This document shows positions 1 through 10,726 of a stretch of DNA of 64,000 nt, one piece after another (within the stretch, counting starts at the first letter, position 1; every line of letters starts with the position of its first letter). This DNA is from Bdellovibrio sp. 22V (GTDB lineage Bacteria > Bdellovibrionota > Bdellovibrionia > Bdellovibrionales > Bdellovibrionaceae). The notes beneath the pieces are model-generated. The model was given only the letters and a program-made list of their open reading frames with translations, was not told where the DNA came from and searched no databases. Location: assembly GCF_030169785.1 (NCBI RefSeq), contig NZ_CP125854.1, positions 1,302,001-1,366,000 of the forward strand, in the 5' to 3' direction. Position numbers and translations under genes: made by a program.

Positions 1-54
1 GGAGCGAGAAGGTTGCCCGCCAACGAAGTCAGGCAAGCCCTTTTCAGCGACCGA

Positions 55-2341
<2,287 letters not shown>

Positions 2342-2416
2342 GGGGAAGTCTTAGCGTAATTCCCAGGGCATTTAAATAACTATATTATGCCGAAAATCGG
2401 ATGACGCACTATTGCC

Positions 2417-2441
2417 AGAAAAAAGAAGCAGGCACCTTTTA
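2417..2441 (-). repeat. Post-stop AAAAGGTGCC-type palindromic element
   Basis: Reading the minus strand, the stop codon TAA of the CpaF gene runs directly into AAAGGTGCCTGCTTC and a run of six T. The same layout (TAA, A-tract, GGTACCTG, T-tract) occurs after the heptose kinase gene near 60000, matching at about 18 of 23 positions. A related perfect palindrome follows the TonB-like gene at 34430. It could be a Rho-independent terminator of a recurrent family. Confidence 0.45.
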
Positions 2442-3545
2442 GGCGGCTTTTGTGAATTTGGATTTTGGGAATGGGAGGTTGTTGTCGATGATTTCGTCCA
2501 TGAACGTCGGTATATTGCCTGTGGCAACGAGTTTACCTTCCAGAGTGCCGTCGGGACGACGAGTCATTCGGGACATTTCAAAGATTGGAACGACGTTGTA
2601 CGAACCATCCGCATTGAATCCGCGCACTTCCGAGATTGCTGCGATACGGCGAGATCCATCGGAAAAACGCGAGACCTGGATGATAATTTCGATGGCTGAG
2701 ATCACTTGCGAGCGCAAAGCCTTCTCACTGATCTTCGCATCCCCGCCTTGAGCCAAAGCTTCCAGACGCACAATCGCATCTTCCGGTGTATTCGCATGCA
2801 CCGTTCCCATACAACCTTTGTGACCTGTGTTCATGGCGTTCAGAAGCTCCATCGCTTCACTCGAACGAACCTCCCCCACGATGATACGGTCAGGACGCAA
2901 ACGAAGCGCACTTTTCAAAAGATCTTTGATCGTGACTTCGCCTTTCCCCATTTGGTCACCTTGGCGCGTTTCAAACATCACCACGTGCTCATAGTCGACT
3001 TGCAATTCGGAAGAGTCCTCGATCACCATCACACGCTGCCCTTTGGGAATGCGCGTGCACAACAACGACAAAAGTGTCGTCTTACCGGAACCGGTACCAC
3101 CGCTCACGATGATGTTTTTGCCAAGGAACATGCAGATATCCAAAAAACGCGCGCCGTCTTCAGTGATCGCGCCGAACTTAATGTAATCCGCAAAAGTGAT
3201 TTTATTATTCGTGAATTTACGAATCGAAAGAGTCGTCCCCTTACGCGACATCGGCGGAATCACCGCCGCGATACGCGAACCATCCGGCAAACGCGCATCC
3301 AAACGCGGGGACTCATCGTCGATACGACGACCCACGCTTTGCGCGATACTGTTTACGGCCGCGCGAAGATCGTCTTCCGAAGGAAAACTTTCAGGAACTC
3401 GCTCGAGCTTCCCTTTTCTTTCGACGAAAATTTCTTTGTGACCGTTGACAAGAATTTCGGAAACGCCCTTGTCATCGAGGTACTTCAAAACAGGACCTAG
3501 ATTCTGCTGAATGGTCTGTTTGAAAACGTTCGACTGATCAGACAT
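2439..3545 (-). CDS. cpaF: CpaF/TadA-family type II/IV secretion ATPase
   Basis: This 368-residue protein belongs to the CpaF/VirB11 branch of secretion ATPases, hexameric motors that power Flp/Tad pilus assembly or related transport from the cytoplasmic face of the inner membrane. The Walker A motif GGTGSGKT is at about 149-156, the Asp box (VIEDSSELQ) at about 174-182, Walker B ([12 protein letters not shown]) near 220-231 and the His box ([12 protein letters not shown]) at 241-252. It lacks the long N-terminal FHA or AAA extensions of some relatives. No other tad, cpa or pil gene is in the window, so it is an orphan motor. It lies 18 bases after the cupredoxin-like gene and is likely in its operon. 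Confidence 0.93.
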   Translation of the reverse strand: MSDQSNVFKQTIQQNLGPVLKYLDDKGVSEILVNGHKEIFVERKGKLERVPESFPSEDDLRAAVNSIAQSVGRRIDDESPRLDARLPDGSRIAAVIPPMSRKGTTLSIRKFTNNKITFADYIKFGAITEDGARFLDICMFLGKNIIVSGGTGSGKTTLLSLLCTRIPKGQRVMVIEDSSELQVDYEHVVMFETRQGDQMGKGEVTIKDLLKSALRLRPDRIIVGEVRSSEAMELLNAMNTGHKGCMGTVHANTPEDAIVRLEALAQGGDAKISEKALRSQVISAIEIIIQVSRFSDGSRRIAAISEVRGFNADGSYNVVPIFEMSRMTRRPDGTLEGKLVATGNIPTFMDEIIDNNLPFPKSKFTKAA

Positions 3546-3563
3546 GAGGGCGCATCTCCAAAA

Positions 3564-4073
3564 TTAGTTAGAAGCAGGTTTTCTGTCCGCTCCGGATTCA
3601 GAAAAGATAATGAACTTTCCTTGCACCGCCGTTTCCGGGCATTGGTAAGAGAAAATTCCATCCGTTTTCGGAGTGACATAAAAAGTTTTTTGTTCGCCGA
3701 ACACCGTATTGTGATGTTCAGAGAAAGCATCAAGAACGAAACTGACGTTCTTTTCTTTGCCGTTCACATTCACCACATGAATGCGGTAGTTATTCCCTTT
3801 TCGCAAACGAACCGTGTCAGGCACGAAGCCTTTATCCGTGTTCATGATCACGATGTCTTGCGTCGGCTCAACCGAATCAAAAACTTTATTAAGGATATTC
3901 ACCGATTGATCTTCCTGAATGCTTGCAGGTAAACGATCTTCGTTTTTAACTCTGTTGAAATCAACCTGGCGACGAGAGAAGTCCACTTCAAAGGCGAACG
4001 CCGACTGAGTCACACAAAGAGCGAAGAAAACCTTAGTGCAATTCAGTGCGATCTTGGAACTCACAAAACTCAC
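3564..4073 (-). CDS. Secreted cupredoxin-fold protein
   Basis: The product is about 169 residues, exported by an N-terminal signal peptide ending near AFA, with a C-terminal beta-rich domain of cupredoxin type (FVPDTVRLRKGNNYRIHV, then FSYQCPET, GKFIIF). Only one cysteine is placed like a copper ligand. The usual downstream Met is absent and the upstream His is not where expected, so copper binding is doubtful. I chose the GTG start because GGAGGT sits just before it. This start lies inside the 92-residue gene upstream, giving a 41-base overlap and likely translational coupling. A longer TTG start seven codons upstream has no ribosome site. Confidence 0.72.
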   Translation of the reverse strand: MSFVSSKIALNCTKVFFALCVTQSAFAFEVDFSRRQVDFNRVKNEDRLPASIQEDQSVNILNKVFDSVEPTQDIVIMNTDKGFVPDTVRLRKGNNYRIHVVNVNGKEKNVSFVLDAFSEHHNTVFGEQKTFYVTPKTDGIFSYQCPETAVQGKFIIFSESGADRKPASN

Positions 4074-4311
4074 GCGCCACCTCCATAGCAATATAATTCA
4101 CGGATCTTTGATCCATCATGTGAAGCTTCTGGATGAGGAGATCTTTGTTTCCTTTACACGCGTTGATGTTTTGAAACGCATCGCTCAAGAGTTGTGGATT
4201 TGCCATCATCTCTTTTGTGACTTCATTCCAATCCAACTTTAAAACAGGATCAATTGCGCCCACTGTGTAGAGTGCATCGAACACTATTTGTAAATCGCCT
4301 TGTAGAAACAT
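4033..4311 (-). CDS. Small hypothetical protein (92 aa), first gene of the cpaF operon
   Basis: This small protein has no recognisable family, signal peptide or membrane segment and is predicted helical. It is supported as a gene by a near-perfect AGGAGG ribosome site about 6 bases before the ATG and by its tight overlap with the cupredoxin-like gene. Its sequence has two cysteines (NACKGN and EFCEFQD). It leads the leftward group that ends with the CpaF ATPase, so a link to the envelope or to a secretion motor is possible but is inference only. Confidence 0.7.
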   Translation of the reverse strand: MFLQGDLQIVFDALYTVGAIDPVLKLDWNEVTKEMMANPQLLSDAFQNINACKGNKDLLIQKLHMMDQRSVNYIAMEVAREFCEFQDRTELH

Positions 4312-4371
4312 CGAATCCTCCTAATTGCTCTTTCGGGCATCCAGCCACTACATGTTGTTTCTATCGGTAGG

Positions 4372-4420
4372 AGTTCGTGAGAACTTGAGTCAATTTGAGG
4401 CGATTTTTCGAGACTTGAGG
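4372..4420. promoter_or_regulatory. Inverted repeat and phased CTTGAGG direct repeats upstream of the cpaF-group operon
   Basis: Between the 92-residue gene and the next minus-strand gene there is a perfect inverted repeat AGTTC-GTGA-GAACT (4372-4385). It is followed by three similar octamers, ACTTGAGT at 4383, ATTTGAGG at 4393 and ACTTGAGG at 4413. They are spaced 10 and 20 bases apart, i.e. on one DNA face. This is the layout of a transcription factor operator near the promoter of the leftward operon. The factor is unknown. Confidence 0.35.
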
Positions 4421-4483
4421 AGATCTATCGTTTGACGCTGGCCCACGGTCGAATGTGTCCGGAGCCAGTCTAGTCGAGGGAAA

Positions 4484-5134
4484 TTACTGCGCGGATTCGG
4501 CATTTTTTGCCGAAGTTTCAGACGTTTTTTCTTCTGTATCTGTGACCACAGGAGCCGGCTCGTTGCTTTGAGACAAAATCTTTTCGGCGATTTCCGATGG
4601 CGATGTCGTCGGTTTCATCGTGCGAAGTTTGCGTTCATTGACCGCTTCTTTTGAAACCTCAATCTTGGCATCACGCACTCTGACAGCGATCTGCTTTTCA
4701 AAGCCGTCATTCTTTACATACGGTTTGATCTCAGCCAAAAGATTTTCAAGGAAAATGACGTACGTTGTTTGCACTACCGGTTTAAAAGCCCGAGGATTTT
4801 TCAAAGCATTGATGGCTTCGTCAGTTAATTGACTGACCGTTTTTTCCCAGGACTCCAACTCATCTAAATTGGAACGCAAAGGTGCAATAATTTTATCAAT
4901 CATGTCATCTTCGTTCGGCCGAGAATAAACTGCCTGCAATGCTTCCTTAAGCGGCACCGCTTTGCCGCTTGCCGACTTTCGCGATTCTTTCACTTTGTCA
5001 CTGACCAATTTATTCATTTGGTCCAAGTCTTTCAGTGCCAATTGTGAGTAGTTAAATAACAAACCTGCTTGGGCTTGTGTGCAAAATACAAAGGTGAACA
5101 TTGTTAGAATGAATATTGCTTTTTTCATAAACAT
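4484..5134 (-). CDS. Secreted hypothetical protein with helical body
   Basis: The first 23 residues form a clear signal peptide (KK, hydrophobic stretch, cleavage after AQA), so the product is periplasmic or secreted. The mature part is about 190 residues, mostly charged helix, with a low-complexity Thr/Ser/Glu tail at the C-terminus. I see no catalytic motif and no lipobox. A second ATG two codons downstream is an equally possible start, as neither has a strong ribosome site. It is divergent from the DsbA-like lipoprotein gene and separate from the downstream operon by 172 bases. Confidence 0.75.
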   Translation of the reverse strand: MFMKKAIFILTMFTFVFCTQAQAGLLFNYSQLALKDLDQMNKLVSDKVKESRKSASGKAVPLKEALQAVYSRPNEDDMIDKIIAPLRSNLDELESWEKTVSQLTDEAINALKNPRAFKPVVQTTYVIFLENLLAEIKPYVKNDGFEKQIAVRVRDAKIEVSKEAVNERKLRTMKPTTSPSEIAEKILSQSNEPAPVVTDTEEKTSETSAKNAESAQ

Positions 5135-5271
5135 AAGTTTAAAGACGTCCGGTACTGAGACAAGGCCAGAATCATCCCGACCTAGGACCGGGATTTTTTC
5201 CTTCCCTCTAAACTAAAAATATTGTCAAATGGAAGGGCTCAAAACTTTAATCATCCATCTCGGAGGAAACA

Positions 5272-6054
5272 TTGAAAGCACTTAAGTTTTTAGGTATCGG
5301 CGCGTTGGCACTTTCTCTTGTAAATTGTGCTCCTTCAGCGAAACAACTCAAAGAAGCAGTAGAAAAAGATCCAAGCATCGTTTTCGTTGCTATTGAAAAA
5401 GATCCAGAACAATTCATCGAAGTTGTAAACAAGGCGGCTCAGAACGCTCAACGTAAAGCTCAAGAAAAAGCTGTTGCTGAAGAAGGCAAAAAGCGTGACG
5501 AAGAGTTTGCGAATCCATTGAAACCGGCAATCGAAGAAGGCCGCGTTATCTTTGGCCCTAAAGACGCAAAAATCACTATCATCGAATACTCTGACTTTGA
5601 GTGCCCATACTGTGCAAAAGGTCACGCGACAGTTGACGAAGTGATGAAAGCATATCCTAAAGACGTGCGCGTTGTGTACAAGCACCTTCCTTTGGATTTC
5701 CATCCAATGGCAATGCCTGCAGCTAGATACTTCGAAGCGATTGCAATGCAAGACCATGCAAAAGCTGAAAAGTTCTACAACCTCGTGTTCGAAAACCAAG
5801 GCGATCTTCGCACTAAAAAAGAAGGCGCTTTGAAAGACGCTGCTAAAAAAGCGGGCGCTGACATGAAGAAACTTGAAAAAGACTTGAACAGCGAAGCAAT
5901 CACTAAGCGTATCGACGCTGACATGGAAGAAGCTCGTAAGTTCGGATTCTCTGGAACTCCAGGTTTCTTGATCAACGGTGTTTCTCTTCGTGGTGCGTAC
6001 CCATTCTCTGAATTCAAAGACATCATTGATCGTCACCTTAAAGCAGCTCAGTAA
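5272..6054 (+). CDS. DsbA-like thioredoxin-fold lipoprotein
   Basis: The protein is a 260-residue thiol-disulfide oxidoreductase of the DsbA/Thioredoxin_4 type. Residues 1-19 form a lipoprotein signal with the lipobox LVNC (Cys19), so it should be anchored in the envelope facing the periplasm. A charged helical spacer (25-90) precedes the thioredoxin fold with the active site CPYC at 111-114 and a cis-proline segment GTPGFLING. The CPYC type usually oxidises or isomerises disulfides in exported proteins. Translation starts at TTG, fixed by GGAGGAAACA just upstream. Codon use is strongly biased, suggesting high expression. A strong terminator follows. Confidence 0.92.
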   Translation: MKALKFLGIGALALSLVNCAPSAKQLKEAVEKDPSIVFVAIEKDPEQFIEVVNKAAQNAQRKAQEKAVAEEGKKRDEEFANPLKPAIEEGRVIFGPKDAKITIIEYSDFECPYCAKGHATVDEVMKAYPKDVRVVYKHLPLDFHPMAMPAARYFEAIAMQDHAKAEKFYNLVFENQGDLRTKKEGALKDAAKKAGADMKKLEKDLNSEAITKRIDADMEEARKFGFSGTPGFLINGVSLRGAYPFSEFKDIIDRHLKAAQ

Positions 6055-6078
6055 TCTGAAAAGCTAAGACGAACAAAG

Positions 6079-6110
6079 AAGCCACGGGCCCAAACCGTGG
6101 CTTTTTTTTT
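6079..6110 (+). terminator. Rho-independent terminator after DsbA-like gene
   Basis: The stem AGCCACGG/CCGTGGCT has a 7-base loop and is followed by a run of nine T, 25 bases after the stop codon. Confidence 0.9.
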
Positions 6111-6191
6111 GCCTTAGAGCTCATGATTTTCATTGGCTCCTCGTCTTTTGTCCGGTTAAATAAATGTAGAACCACCACAAAGGAGTCCATC

Positions 6192-6575
6192 ATGAGCGCT
6201 CACGCAAAATCTCTTATTCTTAAGGCTCAGGACGATCTCGACTTAGCAAAAAAGAATCTTCACGATGAAAAACAGCACGATCTCGTCGGTTATAATTTGG
6301 CGCAAGCGTGCGAGAAATACTTAAAAGCTCTTTGCGAAATGCGCGGCCTTGAATATCCCCATGACGAAGAAGGGCACGATCTTGATGCTCTTATGCAAGT
6401 TTTGGAAGAAAACAATTTTGCGGCGATCTCTTCTCATGCGGATGTGATTGAATTGACTCCCTACAACTTTCCCAAAGCTCACGTGAAAGAAGACGAGCGC
6501 TTGGACATGGAAGAGTATGTAGGTTATGTCGAGAACCTTAAAAAACTTGTGGGTGAACAGCTCAAGTACCTTTAG
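6192..6575 (+). CDS. HEPN-domain protein
   Basis: This 127-residue protein shows the HEPN pattern: a four-helix bundle with AQACEKYLKALCEMRG followed by HDLDALMQVLEE. HEPN proteins are often the RNase or scaffold partner of a small nucleotidyltransferase. Here no such partner lies nearby, and the late Rx4-6H RNase motif is not evident, so toxicity is not supported. The ATG at 6192 is preferred because AGGAG lies just before it; an upstream in-frame ATG would add 23 unlikely residues. The stop overlaps the stop of the convergent L,D-transpeptidase gene by 4 bases. Confidence 0.82.
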   Translation: MSAHAKSLILKAQDDLDLAKKNLHDEKQHDLVGYNLAQACEKYLKALCEMRGLEYPHDEEGHDLDALMQVLEENNFAAISSHADVIELTPYNFPKAHVKEDERLDMEEYVGYVENLKKLVGEQLKYL

Positions 6576-7357
6576 TACTTGTTCACTGCATAGATCAGGC
6601 TTCCGCCTTTGATCATATTGATGACTTTATCCCGGTTGCTTTGCGAAACCGCAGGGCAACCCCAGCTTCTTCCCTGAATCACGCTTGAATCCTGAACATA
6701 GTTCGCACCATGCACAACGATCGCTCGAGATCGCGCGTTGGAATTTGTCGTAGAAAGGCCGTCCAAGCGCAAAGAGTATCCATTGCTTCCGGTATAGGTC
6801 TCGGCTGTTTTGTAAAAGCCTAACGAAGACGCGTTCGAGCCCGAGGTATTACTGAATTTTTCAGCATAGCCATCATGATTGCTGTCCGATCCTTTTCCAT
6901 GGGACACATGCACGTTCCATACGGACCCTGTTTGCATGTTAATAAAATACCAGCGCTTCTGCGTCGACTTCTGACTGAAATCCAAAACCGAAATCACCGA
7001 AGTGTTTTTAAATTTGGATTTATTTTTGTGAAAATAAATCACCGCCTCTTCCAACGGCTTGGTCGGAACAATCTGATTCGGATCCAAATAGTCGTACATT
7101 TTTAAAATCTGCTCGCGCTCTGTCAGCACAGGTTCTTCGGGATTGGGAGGCGATGTGGGAGTCGTTGGCTCCGCAACGTCGGGTGGAGTTTCCGAAGGCA
7201 ACTCCCCTTGCCCTTCATTGTTACCATCGCCGGGAAATGTCGCTGCGGGTTCGTTATGAGGGTCATCCGGCAAAACCGGAATTTGCGGTCCGCAGGCAGA
7301 AAGCGTAAGCATCATTGCTAAGGTCGTAAGAACTTTCGTGGGAGATAATGACATCAT
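6572..7357 (-). CDS. L,D-transpeptidase catalytic-domain lipoprotein (YkuD_2 type)
   Basis: The protein is a 261-residue lipoprotein (lipobox LSAC near residue 22) with a Pro/Glu/Thr-rich linker to about residue 85. Its C-terminal catalytic domain carries VVHGANY and the SWGCPAVS signature, with the nucleophile Cys at 234. Such enzymes make or edit 3-3 crosslinks or attach proteins to peptidoglycan in the periplasm. In Bdellovibrio many L,D-transpeptidases are known, some acting on the wall of the invaded prey, so a predatory role is possible but not shown here. GGAGGAT precedes the start. Confidence 0.9.
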   Translation of the reverse strand: MMSLSPTKVLTTLAMMLTLSACGPQIPVLPDDPHNEPAATFPGDGNNEGQGELPSETPPDVAEPTTPTSPPNPEEPVLTEREQILKMYDYLDPNQIVPTKPLEEAVIYFHKNKSKFKNTSVISVLDFSQKSTQKRWYFINMQTGSVWNVHVSHGKGSDSNHDGYAEKFSNTSGSNASSLGFYKTAETYTGSNGYSLRLDGLSTTNSNARSRAIVVHGANYVQDSSVIQGRSWGCPAVSQSNRDKVINMIKGGSLIYAVNKY

Positions 7358-7494
7358 GCCGATCCTCCGTAGTGGTCTACGGAAGTGATCGGCAGGTCAT
7401 TTTTAGAACTTAAAACTTTTTATTTGTGACTGATCTCTGAACAGCATTCAGAGGGAAAACGTGTGAATTCTTGACACTTTCCCTCGAAAAAAGC

Positions 7495-8541
7495 CTAGTT
7501 CAAAGAGGCAATATCAATCACAAAACGATAGCGAACATCGCCCTTCAACATGCGTTCGTAAGCCTCGTTAATCTTGGCAATTGGAATCAATTCGATGTCG
7601 GACGTGATGCCTTTAGCGGCGCAGAAGTCCAACATCTCTTGCGTTTCTTTGATTCCACCGATCAAGGAGCCCGCAAGACTGCGACGGCCCATGATAAGGG
7701 GAAACGGATGAATCGCTTCCGGTTTTTCTGGAACACCCAAAAGTACCATGGCGCCATCACGCTTAAGCAAAACCAGATACTGATTCAAATCAATCGGCGC
7801 AGACACTGTGTTAATGATCAAATCAAAACTGCGATACAGCTTTTTCATCGCTTCCGCATCCGCAGCCACGACATAATTTTTCGCGCCCAAGCGGTGCGCA
7901 TCTTCTTTTTTCTTCGGAGACGAACTTAGGACCGTGACTTCCGCCCCCATCGCCGCCGCTAATTTGACGGCCATGTGTCCCAAGCCGCCAAGTCCCATCA
8001 CACCGACTTTACTGCCAGGTCCCACTTTCCAATGACGAAGAGGAGAATAAGTAGTGATGCCGGCGCACAAGAGAGGTGCCGCTTTATCCAAAGGCAGCTT
8101 TGGCGAAATTCTTAAAACAAAATCTTCCGTCACAACAATCTTTTGGGAATAACCGCCTTGCGTTGGCGTCGTCCCGTCTTTTTCTACAGAGTTATAAGTG
8201 CCTACGAAACTTTTTTCGCAATATTGCTCGAGGCCTTCTTCGCATGATGGACATGTACGGCAGGACTCCACCATACAGCCGACCCCGACGGTGTCGCCGA
8301 CTTTGAATTTACTGACCGAGCCGCCGACTTGCGAAACTTTACCGACAATTTCATGACCGGGAACCATCGGAAATTGAGAGCCGCCCCACTCGTCACGCAC
8401 TTGATGCAAATCAGAATGGCAAACACCGCAGTAATGAATGTCGATGACGACATCGTAAGGCCCCGGTTCGCGGCGATCAAAACGGTAGGGCTTTAAATCT
8501 TCTTTGGCATTGTAAGCAGCATAAGCGTTTACAGTTGGCAT
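7495..8541 (-). CDS. Zinc-dependent alcohol/aldehyde dehydrogenase, YahK/CAD-like
   Basis: This 348-residue medium-chain dehydrogenase most resembles NADP-dependent YahK and cinnamyl-alcohol-dehydrogenase types that reduce broad-range aldehydes in the cytoplasm. Catalytic zinc ligands fit Cys41, His63 and Glu64 (CGVCHSD, PGHE). The structural zinc has its four cysteines at 94, 97, 100 and 108. The nucleotide-binding motif is [15 protein letters not shown] precedes the ATG. It stands alone, 137 bases from the L,D-transpeptidase gene downstream and divergent from the LMF-like gene. Confidence 0.95.
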   Translation of the reverse strand: MPTVNAYAAYNAKEDLKPYRFDRREPGPYDVVIDIHYCGVCHSDLHQVRDEWGGSQFPMVPGHEIVGKVSQVGGSVSKFKVGDTVGVGCMVESCRTCPSCEEGLEQYCEKSFVGTYNSVEKDGTTPTQGGYSQKIVVTEDFVLRISPKLPLDKAAPLLCAGITTYSPLRHWKVGPGSKVGVMGLGGLGHMAVKLAAAMGAEVTVLSSSPKKKEDAHRLGAKNYVVAADAEAMKKLYRSFDLIINTVSAPIDLNQYLVLLKRDGAMVLLGVPEKPEAIHPFPLIMGRRSLAGSLIGGIKETQEMLDFCAAKGITSDIELIPIAKINEAYERMLKGDVRYRFVIDIASLN

Positions 8542-8619
8542 TTCACAACTCCGTTCAGGTTTAGAAGTCTCATACTAAACACGAGATCATTCTCGCGCAA
8601 ATGATCTCTGGTAAAACAC

Positions 8620-10149
8620 ATGTCCTGTGCGCCTCTTGGTATCATCTATAATTTGCAAAATATGGGATTGGAAATTTTGTACTCCCAAGAATACACCTTC
8701 ACGCGCTTCTTGTTGCAAAGAGGAATCGCGTTTCTTTACCTCATGGGATTTTTAATTGCTGCAAATCAGGGCCGCGGTCTTCTGGGACAGCACGGACTGC
8801 TTCCAATTCATCTTTTCACGGCGCGCACACGCTTCTGGGACAATCCCAGTATTTTTTATTGGAAGAACAGCGATGGATTTATAAGTGGTATCGCGTGGCT
8901 CGGCGTTTTCATTTCCACACTCGCACTTTTGGGTCTTTCTGATGCTTTTGGATATTTGTTTTCTTTTGTTATCTGGTTCTCGCTGTGGGTTCTTTACTCT
9001 TCTTTCGTAAATGTCGGTCAAGACTTCTATGGCTTTGGCTGGGAAATATTATTACTTGAAACGGGTTTTCTTGCGCTATTCCTGGGGCCCACGTCGGCTC
9101 CCGTCGCGCTCCCCATTATTTGGCTTTACCGCTGGCTTTTATTCCGGGTAATTTTTGGCGCGGGCCTCATCAAAATCCGCGGCGACGAATGCTGGCGCGA
9201 TCTTACTTGTATGTACTACTTCTATGAAACGCAGCCATTGCCGAATTCGCTGTCGTGGTACTTTCATCACTTGCCAAAATGGTTTCATCGCTTTTCGGTG
9301 TTTTACAATCACGTTGTCGAATTGATTGCGCCCTTCGGTTATTTCGGGCCTGCTGTCGTCCGTTACACGACGGCCTTGCTCACGATCATTTTTCAGATCG
9401 TGATCGCCATCAGCGGTAATTTCAGCTGGTTGAATCTGATCACGATCGTTCTTTGTATTCCGTGTTTTGACGACGGATTTTTCGCTTACTTTGCCACACT
9501 GCCAAGCTTCGCAATGAGGGCAGAGGCCTTTTCGCCCCTCCATGCGGTTTTCGTTATCGCCGTTTCTGGTTTGCTTCTTTATCTCAGTTACAAACCACTG
9601 ATGAACATGATTTCAAAACGCCAGGCGATGAATCGCAGTTTTGATCGTTGGCATTTGATGAACACCTACGGCGCATTCGGCAGCATCACGAAAGAGCGCT
9701 ATGAGATTATTCTGGAAGGCACCACCGAGCAACATCCCGATCCTGCCACGCAGTGGACTCCTTACGAGTTCAAAGGCAAACCGGGAGATCCGCGCCGACG
9801 TCCCCCGCAAGTCAGCCCTTACCACTACAAACTGGATTGGCAGATGTGGTTTGCAGCGATGTCGGACTTTCGCTTTCATCCATGGATCATCAATCTTGTC
9901 GCGAAACTTTTAGAGGGAAATAAAGAAGTTTTGGGATTGCTCAAAGAAGATCCCTTTAAAGGCGAAAAGCCCCGCTACATCCGGGCCCATCTTTATCTCT
10001 ATCGATTCACAAAAAATCCCAAAGAGGGCTGGTGGAAACGCGCTCGCGTCAGTCTGTACATGCCGGCGATGTCTTTAGATGATCAGGGATTTAGAAATTA
10101 CTTACGCGAAGAAGGCTGGCTTGATGGTGAAGAGGAGCAAAAATCATGA
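8620..10149 (+). CDS. Lipase maturation factor (LMF)-family membrane protein
   Basis: The roughly 500-residue product matches the LMF1/2 family, multi-pass membrane proteins with a soluble C-terminal domain; the animal members help lipases fold in the ER, while the bacterial role is unknown. Hydrophobic segments fill residues about 20-330, with family landmarks such as LLLETGFLALFL, GLIKIRGDECWRDLTCMYY and YETQPLPNSLSWY. The C-terminal part has the conserved PYEFKGKPGDP and DWQMWFAAM regions. An alternative ATG at 8662 gives a more typical N-terminus; neither has a good ribosome site. It overlaps the DUF421 gene by 4 bases. Confidence 0.92.
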   Translation: MSCAPLGIIYNLQNMGLEILYSQEYTFTRFLLQRGIAFLYLMGFLIAANQGRGLLGQHGLLPIHLFTARTRFWDNPSIFYWKNSDGFISGIAWLGVFISTLALLGLSDAFGYLFSFVIWFSLWVLYSSFVNVGQDFYGFGWEILLLETGFLALFLGPTSAPVALPIIWLYRWLLFRVIFGAGLIKIRGDECWRDLTCMYYFYETQPLPNSLSWYFHHLPKWFHRFSVFYNHVVELIAPFGYFGPAVVRYTTALLTIIFQIVIAISGNFSWLNLITIVLCIPCFDDGFFAYFATLPSFAMRAEAFSPLHAVFVIAVSGLLLYLSYKPLMNMISKRQAMNRSFDRWHLMNTYGAFGSITKERYEIILEGTTEQHPDPATQWTPYEFKGKPGDPRRRPPQVSPYHYKLDWQMWFAAMSDFRFHPWIINLVAKLLEGNKEVLGLLKEDPFKGEKPRYIRAHLYLYRFTKNPKEGWWKRARVSLYMPAMSLDDQGFRNYLREEGWLDGEEEQKS

Positions 10150-10616
10150 TGCAACTTTCTTTACCCTTCTGGGAGATTATCTTAAGAGCCGTCATCGTTT
10201 ATTTTTTTCTTTTCCTTGCATTGCGGCTCACAGGAAAACGGCAGATTGGGGAATCCTCCCCGTTTGATTTTGTTTTGTTACTCATCATTGCCGATGGCGT
10301 GCAGAACTCCATGAGCGGCGGTGACGAATCCCTTCCCGGAGGTTTGATCACGGCGTTGACTCTTTTTACTATGGATCATCTTGTGGGCATCATCGGTTTT
10401 AAATTCAAACGCGTGGGCACTCTGCTTGAAGGTCGGCCCGAGGTTCTCATCTACAAAGGGCAGCTCAATGAAGATCTTGTGAGACGAGAAAGACTCACAC
10501 GTCACGAGATTGAAGCGGCCATGCGCCAAGAGGGCTGCACGACTTACGAAGAAGTCGAACTCGCCGTGCTTGAAAACAACGGCTCTATCACCATTAAAAA
10601 GAAAGAGAAAAAGTGA
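10146..10616 (+). CDS. DUF421 (YetF-like) membrane protein
   Basis: This 156-residue protein has two or three membrane helices in residues 8-85 and then the soluble DUF421 domain (EGRPEVLIYKGQ, LTRHEIEAAMRQEG). Family members such as Bacillus YetF/YrbG are small membrane proteins of unknown role. It starts inside the stop of the LMF-like gene (ATGA overlap), which indicates coupled translation, and the CBS-domain gene follows, forming a probable three-gene operon closed by a terminator. Confidence 0.9.
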   Translation: MMQLSLPFWEIILRAVIVYFFLFLALRLTGKRQIGESSPFDFVLLLIIADGVQNSMSGGDESLPGGLITALTLFTMDHLVGIIGFKFKRVGTLLEGRPEVLIYKGQLNEDLVRRERLTRHEIEAAMRQEGCTTYEEVELAVLENNGSITIKKKEKK

Positions 10617-10726
10617 GCCGCCCAAGGTCCCGTTTCAGACGACACATGACAGATTATTTAAAGTCCTCCAGAGCAAATCCGACTTATCATTGGGGAAAAG
10701 AACAACAGATGATGGAGGGTCCTTTT

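Noticed and set aside
1-54. Possible gene at the left edge
   Set aside because: Only 54 bases follow enolase and no frame with a start and family resemblance is visible.
5335-6036. 233-codon minus-strand open frame opposite the DsbA-like gene
   Set aside because: The composition is Phe/Val/Ser-rich as expected for antisense of a Lys/Glu-rich gene, and the opposite frame has CPYC, a lipobox and a terminator.
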